Shown: piece by piece, positions 1 to 8,370 of the stretch
Layout of the letters: every line of letters starts with the position of its first letter
Numbering within the stretch: position 1 is the stretch's first letter
Assembly: GCA_025201345.1 (NCBI GenBank)
Contig: JAIXMG010000003.1
Coordinates: 496,001-560,000 of the forward strand
DNA from: Thamnidium elegans
Lineage: Eukaryota > Mucoromycota > Mucoromycetes > Mucorales > Mucoraceae
Reading direction: 5' to 3'
Length of the DNA stretch: 64,000 nt
Notes under the pieces: generated by a model
Databases searched by the model: none
The model's input: the letters and a program-made list of their open reading frames with translations, nothing else
What the model was told of the DNA's origin: nothing
Translations under genes and position numbers: made by a program

Positions 1-812
1 CAATGTATTGATACGTCATAGGACCAGATTCTGGTATCAAGGCTTCAACCATTCGGAACACCCAAACACCTTCGACACGACTACCAACATTGTTTTTTCT
101 TTTTCCAATTTTAGATTCGTCGATTTGAATATGGTGACAACGAGGGTTTACACCAAGACGGTTTTCAGGAGTCAAAGCATGCTTCTTATAGTCTGAAAGC
201 ATCATGACTTGAATATCCCGAATGATTTGAAGAAGAGCTCCCTTGCTTAAACTTCTACTATCGAAGATTTGTTGAAGAGACTCCTTACGCATATAGTCCA
301 TCATAGCACCTAAAATCTTGTGTGCAGCTGCTTTTCTTTTGTACCAGAAAGAGCTCTTAGTGATGGTGGTAAGTTTCTTATAACGATGACCTTCATCCAA
401 ACCGGGAATGCTGCTTACGTGGGAGTTTCCTGAACACTTGTAGTAGTACTGGTCGCGATCGCTACGATAGTAAAGTTCCATTTGGATTTGACAGCCATTA
501 AATTCGCAAGTCATGTCACTTCTTTCAAACACTTTCAGTTCTTCGATTAGGTAGCTAAAACTATAGTCAAAATACAGCGATAATATAAAAGATTGTAATA
601 TAAACTTACGTCCAAGTTCTGTCAGGATCAGATAAAATCACGGCTTCTACATTTTTATCACCAGTACGAGGTACTCTAGAGCCATAATTGGACCGAGCAA
701 TAATAGTAGGAACAGAAGGGACTTCTGAAATAATGCTAGTATTAAGAGAGTTTTGTCTTCTACCACTACGGGCATAAGGTGTAACTGATCTGCTAGAATT
801 ACGAGTTGACAT
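1..812 (-). CDS. ISXO2/IS1595-like transposase, 3' part cut by window edge
   Basis: Two exons: 610-812 (ATG at 812) and <1-560, with a 49-bp GT-AG intron at 561-609; the junction keeps frame (67 codons plus 2 nt, then 1 nt). After a Ser/Arg-rich N-terminus, exon 2 encodes a zinc-ribbon-like stretch (CEFNGC, later YYKCSG) and then the start of the catalytic domain with CHHIQIDESKIGKRK, which carries the first acidic residue of the ISXO2/IS1595 type DDE domain. The protein continues off the left edge. It is clearly homologous to the transposase gene at 4444-6528, sharing QVMMLSDY, NPRCHHIQIDESK and VEGxWVF. Function inferred: DNA transposase of a eukaryotic IS1595-like element. No stop or frameshift is visible in the part present, so it may be intact. 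Family assignment rests on motif recognition, not on a search. Confidence 0.75.
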
Positions 813-2603
813 TGTCTAAGATCTTAATTGTAATCGAGTAATGTAAGTAGATTTGAGTTAAATTAAACGAATGAGTGAAATGAATGTCGAATAATTGTTT
901 AAAAGTAGTTGCAAAAGTGAAATAGTATGACGAAAGTGTTGTTTGGTTATTATAGAAACAAGGAATTACGTTAGATATTACTTTTACGAGTAAACATAAT
1001 AGTAGAAAAAAAAACTTACATGAAAGAAAAGAGGGTTTTTATCTTTTTAGATAAAAAAACCTTTTTCACGAAGAGCTTTCGAAGTCACAAAAAAAGCCAC
1101 TCATTAAATTTAGCAAAATAGCTTTAGTAAACGCATTTATATCCCCAAAGTCCTCGGCCAAAAGAGATATTACATGATATTTATATGATATTTCGCGAAA
1201 AATATATAAATAGTAGCCGTATTGAAGCTATATAGTTACAATAGTATGTTGAACATTATAATTGCTAAAAACGATGTCTATACTAACATTTTAAATCGCC
1301 CAAAATGCCTAGAATCAAGTAAAAATCGAATAATTTCAAATTGCTCTAAAAGCTACCAGAATCAATCTAAAATGGTAAGGCTTCTATTATATTATACCTG
1401 TGCATAACGTACATATATTTCTAAAAGAAAATATAGTTGTATCATCTATAGTTTTAGAGATATCGAATAAAGTAATTTATTTTGACACATTTTAGACGTC
1501 AACTGTGAGCTCCGATCATACGATATAGATATATAAACTGTAGTTTATTAGTGCTGTTTTTTATTCCCTTTTCAATGATAGTAAGTTGGAAACATTATCG
1601 GCATATTTGACGAAGCTATGATTTTTTCGGAGAGCGAAAAAACAAACAAAATTATCGATATCAAGGTTAATAATTCATATAAATGTAAAATATTTATATC
1701 ATATAAAAGACAAAAACTAGCCGCTTAATATATATTTATTGTATGCTTATTAAAAGCTATTTACGAAATTATACTTTAATTTATCGTAATAATAAACAAA
1801 ATTAGATATATACCTCTTCGTTGTAATTTTTATTTTGTAATTATAAAATTATTTTTCTACTAAGTAAAAACGTTTAAAATTTATTTCAATAGAATATACT
1901 ACGTTTCTCTTTTAAAATATATAAAATATATACCTCTAGTACATTTAGATTGAAAGTTATAAGCAAAAAACCAAAATAAAAAATGCGAAAAAAAAGCAAA
2001 TTTTTTAAAAATAAAAAATTGATAAAACGTTTTCCGGGAATTGAACCGGGACCATCATAATGCTGAGCTAATGCTCTACAGGTTGGACTAGGGAGACGAG
2101 TTGTTATTATTAAGAATTTACCATCAATTAGATTGTGTACGATATTGTTACAATCTTTTGGGTTTTTGTTTAACTGTGTCCTAATTAATCGGAAAAATTT
2201 ATTTCTACTATTACGCACATTAGTAAGAATTAAATGTCTTTCAAATGAAGTATTAACTATGTCCTATGTGTATATATTCGAGAAGTAGAAGCCAGATGAA
2301 AACTCAGAATATTAATAATCATATAGTTATTGCTGTGGCTTGTCGAAAAAAGTAACAAAACTATCATTCGATGCAGATTTTTTGTGGCTTTCTAATGATA
2401 TATTTTTTGTCCGGGTCGAAGTCCTTTTAATATTTAATTCGGAGTTTAAACGCTTTTCCGGGCCGGATTTTAATTATAGGGATTTATGAATTAAGTAAAA
2501 AAGACGCGTAAAAATAGCGGCTACAACCTTGTCACTAACATATTTTTAATTATTTCATTTCCCATCTAGCATTTAATGCTGGAACCTATCTTGTACCAGA
2601 CCC
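813..2603. other. Intergenic, AT-rich, no recognisable gene
   Basis: About 1.8 kb without a convincing open reading frame. It holds short A/T runs and many direct TATA-like strings. The only structured item I could pick out is the tRNA-like segment at 2029-2097. No terminal inverted repeat matching the transposase gene to its left was found by eye. Confidence 0.5.
2029..2097 (-). other. tRNA-like relic (possible pseudo-tRNA or SINE head)
   Basis: On the minus strand this 69-nt stretch ends with GGTTCAATTCC, a good match to the RNA polymerase III B box of tRNA genes. The T stem can form 4 pairs (CCGG/CCGG). The two ends (GTCTCCC and GGAAAAC) pair at 5 of 7 acceptor positions, and GTAGAGC looks like the 3' half of a D arm. 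The D stem and the anticodon stem do not pair properly, so no anticodon can be assigned. It may be a decayed tRNA gene or a tRNA-derived repeat. Confidence 0.25.
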
Positions 2604-2721
2604 TATTTTAATAACATTTCATCAAAAACCATAAATACATAAATAAAAAATCAAATAAAATTAAAATTTTATTTTCTTTTTATATATATATTTATTAATA
2701 TTTGAAACATAAATGTTTCTC
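2604..2721 (+). repeat. 5'-truncated copy of the 202-bp inverted-repeat element (copy A)
   Basis: The last 118 bp of the 202-bp repeat found complete at 5044-5245 and 5488-5689. It differs from them by about one base in an A run and keeps the right terminus ending ATAAATGTTTCTC. The left terminal repeat is missing. It abuts the 5' end of the open frame that follows. Confidence 0.8.
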
Positions 2722-3357
2722 CGTCTTCTTTTGAGATCTTCAATAGCCAAGAAAAGGTCGATGATATTGTAAGCAAGGCAAAAAGCAACCGTGGTAAACG
2801 TTGCTATGGTAAGAGTAATGTCTCTTTGAAAACTGGTGTAGCACCCAACAATGTGAAGAATCTGATCACAGCAATGTGTACTCTTTGGCTGGAAAAGAAG
2901 AATGTTACGTACGGCATGGCTACGACCGAAGAAGATCATGAGGCACGACTTCAAGATGCAGTTGATCGATACGAAAAGACAAATGTATTGGTCACTCTGT
3001 TTGTTCGTACGCACTTTGAGAACGCAAACCAAGGATTTCGATGGTCAGCCATGTCAAAGGGAGACAGGGAACGCATGGCGTTGGTTGTCGAGCACATTGT
3101 CTTGGAGACGCTCACCAACCAAGCCTGTCTTCCGTTGGATTGTGCAGAAGACAGCTGGGTAGCATGTTACTTGCTGTCTGTAGCTATTCGTAATGAAGGT
3201 TCAAGAAAGGCCGGAAGGAAATCAAACGTAAGCTATTTTATTACTTTTTTTTATTCGCATTATTAACTTTTTTTTTTTTGGATTGACATAATAGGTCGCT
3301 ATTGAAGTCGACGAGTATTCAATCGCTGGTATGGTAGAAGAAATTGAATTACCACAG
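2722..3357 (+). pseudogene. 5'-truncated gene of unknown function
   Basis: An open frame starts immediately after repeat copy A and has no ATG of its own near the junction; upstream in frame it runs into a stop inside the repeat. It encodes about 168 residues in the first exon (to 3227), then a 67-bp GT-AG intron (3228-3294) and a second exon 3295-3357 that ends at a GTAAGT donor. The third exon cannot be identified in the T-rich sequence beyond. The protein is mixed in composition, with two Cys in a TNQACLPLDCAEDSW segment and a basic RKAGRK end. I do not recognise a domain. The sequence is less AT-rich than its surroundings, as expected of real coding DNA. Best read as a gene fragment whose 5' part was lost at the repeat insertion. 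Confidence 0.5.
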
Positions 3358-3436
3358 GTAAGTATTGATGGAGTCCATCAGGTGTTAGGCGAGAAGAGAA
3401 AAAGAGGTTAAACCAATAGAATCTTTGCCTTTTTTT

Positions 3437-3475
<39 letters not shown>

Positions 3476-4263
3476 TATAAATAGCTTGTTTTTTTCTTTA
3501 TTTTACTTTTCTTTTCTTTTTTTATTTTACTTTTCCTTCCTTTTTTCTTTTTTTTTTTACAAATAAATAAAAGTTCTTTTTTTTTGAACTTTGTGTACAA
3601 TTGTTCCCAATCATGTTGTAATTCATCCCATTCTTCGAGATCAGGTAATGTTCTGTCAAGTATATAATTTATTTAGTTCTAACACTATTGTTTTTATTTT
3701 ATAAAGCTTGTATTTCTACTACTACTCACTCTAAGGCTTTTTTTTTGCCTTTTGTAAAGCTAAATGGTAATTATATCACTTGATTCAAACTTAATAGCTT
3801 ATTCAAGGCATTGTCTTATTCCGCCTGTGTATTCTCCTCTTATCTTACTGTGTGTTATTTATGTAATTATCACTTGATTCAAACTTAATATTTTATTCTA
3901 ACTCTTTCTTTTATTCAGGGTATTAGCTTCTTTCATGTGTGTATTATCCTCTTACTTTACTATACCCTAATTAATTCCTGTACATACTAGAAGATAATAG
4001 CAGACTATAATATAAACATATACCCTTACCCTTAATATACATAAATCCCACAAAAAACCATTTGTAAATAATAAAAAATTTCGCTTTTTTTTATAATTCC
4101 TTATTTTCTATATATAAATGTATCTCAAAATGTGCTATCGATACCCTATTATTGAATAAATATTTTATGTAATGACCTTTTAATGATCCAATAAGAGCTG
4201 TAATCTTTTTTTTTTACAAATAAATTTTTTTAAGGTTAAACTAGCGATATTGATAGCTGAATC
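3358..4263. other. Intergenic, low complexity with one tandem duplication
   Basis: Holds a T run of more than 30 bases near 3439-3474, further C/T-rich tracts, a roughly 96-bp tandem duplication (3767-3965) and A/T-rich filler. No gene seen. Confidence 0.5.
3767..3965. repeat. Imperfect tandem duplication, period about 96 bp
   Basis: The block starting GTAATTAT.ATCACTTGATTC at 3767 recurs at 3863. Both blocks carry TCAAACTTAATA, then a T/A stretch, a TATTC-rich middle, a TGTGTATT motif and CCTCTTAC/TTAC ends. Similarity fades at the ends, so it is an old duplication. Confidence 0.6.
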
Positions 4264-4435
4264 AGTAATGATAAATTATTATTACTGATGATAAATCAAG
4301 CACTGATGATAGTCCCAATCATCAATGATAATCCTAATCATCAGTGATAAATCTTAATCATTGCTGATAAATTTATCATCAATGATAATTCAATCATCAC
4401 TGATTAGCAGTGATGATAAATTTATCATTTCTGCT
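4264..4435. repeat. Cluster of short palindromes built from TGATGATAA / TTATCATCA
   Basis: Within about 170 bp the words TGATGATA, AATCATCA, CAGTGATGATAA, ATCATCACTGAT and ATAAATTTATCA recur in alternating orientation, giving several perfect small palindromes such as GATAAATTTATC. The block ends 8 bp before the first in-frame codons of the ISXO2-like transposase at 4444. It could be the element's subterminal binding-site array or a palindromic repeat that replaced the 5' exon. Confidence 0.6.
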
Positions 4436-5043
4436 CGCCTTAGTGAGAGCAATGGTATTGGAAATGCAGTGGTGTGTTGTCTTTAAGTGATGATGGCGTA
4501 GTTCTCGGCCATTCTACTACTTTGCGTCGAAGCATTACTAAAGGCTCCATTTTCTATCGTAAGAAAATGATCTTGCAATATATGGTATCTGCTATGTATC
4601 AAATTTTTCAAGGTGCCCGCATTGCTGATGTGCTTAGAAATCATAGTATCTGCGCTAATACGCTGTCTCAATTATTGTATGATTGTCAAGTTATGATGTT
4701 GTCTGACTATGAGAGTCATAATCTCGGTGAGGACTATCTTCTTGGAAGTAACCCCCGGTGTCATCATATCCAGATCGACGAGTCGAAGCTCGGTAAGCGT
4801 AAGCATGGTCGTGGTCGTCCCGTAGAAGGTATCTGGGTATTTGGAATGGTCGAGGCTCCTGTCCCTGAAAATCCTAACAGACGTACATATGAGTATACGG
4901 ACGTGCTCACTGGTATTACTGAGACTCGCCACCATTTCGAAGCTGGTAATCGTATCTTCCTTACCGTTCCCAACCGTACTGCTGCCACTCTCTTGCCCAT
5001 TATTTACCAGTTCTGTAAGCCTCAGACTGTTATCCGCTCTGAT

Positions 5044-5245
5044 GAGAAACATTTATGTTACAAATATTTTTTTGATTTCAATGTATATAAAAATAATAAT
5101 AAAAATAAGTTTCACAATTTTTATTTTATTTTAATAACATTTCATCAAAAACCATAAATACATAAATAAAAAATCAAATAAAAATTAAAATTTTATTTTC
5201 TTTTTATATATATATTTATTAATATTTGAAACATAAATGTTTCTC
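5044..5245 (+). repeat. 202-bp element with 25-bp terminal inverted repeats (copy B)
   Basis: Left end GAGAAACATTTATGTTACAA and right end ATATTTGAAACATAAATGTT are inverted repeats that match over about 25 bp with one mismatch. The interior is almost pure A/T and non-coding, as in a MITE. Confidence 0.8.
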
Positions 5246-5340
5246 TCGATGGACTCCCACCCCATCCAAAGGTTTCTTCTTTGAAACCTTAACAAAGAAG
5301 CACGGAGTAAGTCTACGACTTAATCCTATACGCCCCCACC
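5246..5340 (+). ncRNA. Candidate structured RNA in the core of the composite
   Basis: About 95 bp, near 48% GC, inside DNA close to 15% GC. Three successive perfect stems can form: GATGG 5248-5252 with CCATC 5262-5266; AAGGTTTC 5269-5276 with GAAACCTT 5283-5290; TAAGTC 5308-5313 with GACTTA 5317-5322. The loop of the first stem (ACTCC, 5253-5257) is complementary to GGAGT at 5304-5308, so a pseudoknot is possible. I do not recognise the RNA family, and transcription is not shown. Confidence 0.35.
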
Positions 5341-5487
5341 ACGTTTATAATATTTAATTAAGTTACACTTATTAAATATATAAACACGAAATAATAATTA
5401 TATTTTATTTATAAAGATGATTTTTAATCGATCCCGTTGGTCCTCAAAAAAATACACTTTATTTAAAAATATAATTATCATTTCCCA

Positions 5488-5689
5488 GAGAAACATTTAT
5501 GTTACAAATATTTTTTTGATTTCAATGTATATAAAAATAATAATAAAAATAAGTTTCACAATTTTTATTTTATTTTAATAACATTTCATCAAAAACCATA
5601 AATACATAAATAAAAAATCAAATAAAAATTAAAATTTTATTTTCTTTTTATATATATATTTATTAATATTTGAAACATAAATGTTTCTC
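5488..5689 (+). repeat. 202-bp element with 25-bp terminal inverted repeats (copy C)
   Basis: Same length and, as far as I can read, same sequence as copy B. Its right end is followed by GATGG of the restored transposase frame. Confidence 0.8.
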
Positions 5690-6528
5690 GATGGTTGGCG
5701 TGCGTACCGTAACCTTCATCGTACTTCCCACGTAGATGATGGTCAGTTGGACTTTGACGGTGAGAATAATCAGCTTTTTTTCCGTGCGCACCAGGTTGTT
5801 AACCATAGCCGTGGATTTACTACTGTTGACCAAGTGACTAACAATACCGAGGTATCATTAACACCTGTTTCTGGCCACTTGCACACCAATATCATTGAGT
5901 GTCTCTGGAGAGATTTGAAGGTGTTCATCGGCCCTAGATACCGTAGCGCTAAGGATTGCCCTGGTAAGCTTTTAGAGTATCTCTGGCGTTATGCCAACCA
6001 AGGTGGCTTTATCAGCGGCATGAAGCGTTGCATTCGTGAGGTTGAGGTATTGCCTAATAATGCTGGCAATGACGAAGGACCTGTATTTTTTACGGCTGGT
6101 CGAGATGGTGAGGGTTCTGAAGCACAAGCAAGAAGATTGAGAAGGGAAGAGCAGTTGTTTGATCAGTGGATTAACAGAAGAAGATCCCGAGACGAAGATG
6201 AAGAAGTTCTTTCTGATTCCGACGGAGATAATGACGACCCTCGTGATCAGGATTATATTCCGGCATCTGTAAGGATCTCAAGGCCTCTCCCTTTTATACA
6301 AACGTCTACTGAGGAAGACCTCCAGGAGGAAGAAGTAAGTGTACGTCGCTCTGGGCGTATTCCCACCACCCCTCGTCGTCGTGTAGATAGGCCAGCAGGA
6401 TCCACTGGTGGTACTAGAACAGCAGCAGGTCGCGGAAGACCATCTCGCGGACGTGGCCGCCCTAGAGGAAGTATTACCCGTGGCAATCGTTCTAGATTTA
6501 CTTTCTACCTTTTTTTTTTTTTTAAATA

Positions 6529-6880
6529 AAACAATATAAAATATTATATCATTTTTGGGATCTATTGAACTTACAACTAGTTATACTTCTACTAAGTCTA
6601 CCAGCTAGTAGAGTATCTTATTACAGCGGTCTTTACAGTACCGCGTGCTCAATATATGCTGTGATTTCCGCCGCGATTTACGGTCTGTACGCTAACGCTA
6701 TACCGTACTAGGTAACAGGGATTATTTGTCATTTAATTAATGAGTTTTTAGGCTAAATTAACTTTCAAACATATAAAAGTAGTCTAAAGACGTATCTCTT
6801 TCTAACTATATTACTCAAGTTTAGATACTATAACATTTTTCACAGTCAGATTTCTATATTTGGTGTCTTTCGGCTATTTA
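6529..6880. other. Intergenic between two transposons
   Basis: AT-rich with no open frame. It ends in TTTA at the TA target of the Tc1/mariner element. No inverted repeat belonging to the upstream transposase was recognised. Confidence 0.5.
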
Positions 6881-6916
6881 CAGTGACCCGCAAAATTGTT
6901 TCAATGTTGATACTAT

Positions 6917-8032
6917 GGATGTATCTGCATATAGGTCTCAGATTATATTTAAGCTCCGACTAATTTAATTTCTTGTAAAATTGAAAAACATATTATAAAT
7001 AAAATATATATATATTAAATTACATCAAGAGAAAAAAGAATAAATATAAAAGATCAAAAATTGAATTTAGATATAAATAAAAATTAAACAATGCCTTCTT
7101 ATAACTCTTTGTACATTAAAATTAAAAAACAAAAGTATATTTATTTAGTAACTAAAGTTATGAAATTAGAAAAAAGAATTAATAAATTAAAAGAAGAAAA
7201 TACTTATTACAAATCATTAAATATAGAAAAAATAAATAATAATATTGACGATAAAATAAATAATAATATTGACGATAAAATAAACAAACATTTAGAAGAG
7301 AGACTAAATAATATAAATACATTAGAATCAGATATAGATGATAGTAAAGAAATTGATATATGCGAAGATTGTGGATTTGAAATTAATGAAAATGGATGTA
7401 TTTGTCCTGATATATGTAAAAATGAAGATTGTGAAAATTATGACGAAGATGAGTATAATGAAATATGTAATATATGTAAAAATAAATTAGATGAAGAGGT
7501 AGATGAAGAGGTAGATGAAGAGGTAGATGAAGAAGTAGATGAACTGTGTGAAGAGTCAAATACGTTAAGTGATATTGAAATGGAAGAAGAATTCTATAAT
7601 GAAAACTCATCTAAAACAAGTAAAAATAGAAAAAATTATAATAAATTAAATGAGAATGAAGAAAATATAAAAGTAATAAATAAACTAAATAAGAACTATA
7701 TTAATATAACTAAGAATGAAAAAGATCATTTAATTGAAGATATAAAATTAAATAATAGAAATACATTAAAATTATTTAATGAAATATATATAAAACACAT
7801 GAAAAAAGAAATTAAGGACGACTATATTAATAATATTTATGAAATTTATGATAAAAATAAATCAAGGTTTATGAAAAACTTAGAGATTAGTTTTAAAATA
7901 TGTTCCAATGATAGAATATATAATAGTAATTATGTATTTCCACTATACACATTTAATAGCATAAAAAAATCATCCATTGACAATTTTATAAATTTATTAG
8001 AAAATATGTGAGACCTTAATACATAATGACCC
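6917..8032 (+). mobile_element. 1,116-bp insertion with 9-bp target duplication, Mutator-like
   Basis: It interrupts the left TIR of Tc1/mariner element 1. TGATACTAT stands on both sides (6908-6916 and 8033-8041), while the right TIR of the host element carries the uninterrupted sequence, so the empty site is visible in this window. The ends form an imperfect 24-bp inverted repeat (15 of 24 matches), both starting GG and both ending AGGTCTCA. A 9-bp duplication and such ends fit Mutator-like elements. It encodes one protein that does not look like a MULE transposase, so it is probably non-autonomous. Confidence 0.7.
7091..8011 (+). CDS. 306-aa acidic, Lys/Asn-rich, Cys-cluster protein carried by the insertion
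   Basis: A complete frame from ATG 7091 to TGA 8011, filling most of the 9-bp-TSD insertion. The N-terminal 100 residues are Lys/Glu/Asn-rich with coiled-coil character (KLEKRINKLKEEN) and a duplicated NNNIDDKI unit. Then comes a Cys cluster of CxxC-type pairs, CEDCGF ... CICPDIC ... CNICKNKL at about residues 95-135, which could bind zinc. It is followed by a four-fold VDEE repeat, an acidic stretch and a Lys/Asn/Ile-rich C-terminus. Codon use is extremely A/T biased, more than the host genes, and no intron is seen. I do not recognise the family. Its composition recalls proteins of AT-rich giant viruses or endosymbionts, but that is composition only. It may be a captured gene or an element accessory protein. 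Confidence 0.65.
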   Translation: MPSYNSLYIKIKKQKYIYLVTKVMKLEKRINKLKEENTYYKSLNIEKINNNIDDKINNNIDDKINKHLEERLNNINTLESDIDDSKEIDICEDCGFEINENGCICPDICKNEDCENYDEDEYNEICNICKNKLDEEVDEEVDEEVDEEVDELCEESNTLSDIEMEEEFYNENSSKTSKNRKNYNKLNENEENIKVINKLNKNYINITKNEKDHLIEDIKLNNRNTLKLFNEIYIKHMKKEIKDDYINNIYEIYDKNKSRFMKNLEISFKICSNDRIYNSNYVFPLYTFNSIKKSSIDNFINLLENM

Positions 8033-8370
8033 TGATACTATTTTGCTTTATCACAGTTTGATACAATCTACAGATACAATTGCTATAAGCATGTTGGTAT
8101 TCATTCGAAAGAGAAAACTGTTGTTTATTGATTGGAAGTAATTTTGTAAATATATGACGTCATAAAATAAAATACAAGCTATTTAAAGTTGGCTATGGCA
8201 TTGAAACAGTTTTGCACGCATTTTAACTTTGTAAAAAAATATATACCACAACTTGGTATTAGGTTCGTAGCACTATAAGAAAAAGCCAAAAATGCTCTCC
8301 TAGTATACTTAACATATTTGTTTAGCCAAAAAATAAAGTAAGCCCTAATCTCATTCCGAAAATTTCAAAC

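Larger units (their letters stand above)
5044..5689 (+). mobile_element. 646-bp composite insertion: two identical 202-bp elements around a 242-bp core
   Basis: The unit is bounded by GAT at 5041-5043 and 5690-5692, a 3-bp target duplication. It contains two 202-bp repeats in the same orientation (5044-5245 and 5488-5689) that I read as identical, separated by 5246-5487. It sits inside the transposase frame and its removal restores the frame. It may have moved as one composite unit of two MITEs, or be a TRIM-like element with short direct terminal repeats: TGGACTCCC at 5250 could be a primer site, but no purine tract precedes the right repeat and the repeats do not start TG and end CA. Confidence 0.75.
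4444..6528 (+). pseudogene. ISXO2/IS1595-like transposase with AT-hook tail, split by an insertion
   Basis: The open frame begins after a stop at 4444-4446 (possibly a splice acceptor CTTAG ending at 4443) with EQWYWKCSG, aligning to the zinc-ribbon end of the copy at 1-812; the upstream exon is missing. It continues through CHHIQIDESKLGKRKHGRGR, VEGIWVFGMVEAP and TVIRSD. At 5043 it is interrupted by a 646-bp insertion (5044-5689) flanked by GAT on both sides. Removing the insert and one GAT restores the frame as RSDGWRAY. The rest has HTNIIECLWRDLK, the His/Asn/Glu block typical of ISXO2-like catalytic domains, then an acidic, Arg/Gly-rich tail with GRGRPRG, an AT-hook. The tail ends at TAA near 6526 behind a T run. 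Role: DNA transposase, now inactive because of the insertion and the lost 5' exon. Confidence 0.8.

Noticed and set aside
3385..3600. 71-codon Lys-rich frame on the minus strand
   Set aside because: Produced by T homopolymer runs; no other support.
4264..4435. CRISPR-like array of repeated TGATGATAA words
   Set aside because: The words alternate in orientation, spacing is irregular and there are no unique spacers; the organism is eukaryotic.
5035..5055. Hammerhead-ribozyme-like core (CTGATGAG...GAAAC) at the MITE junction
   Set aside because: The CTGATGAG comes half from transposase codons and half from the repeat end; no flanking stems I and III are present.
7091..8011. Giant-virus or endobacterial origin of the Lys/Asn-rich protein
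   Set aside because: Only base composition supports it; the target duplication and inverted ends explain its presence as a transposon cargo.
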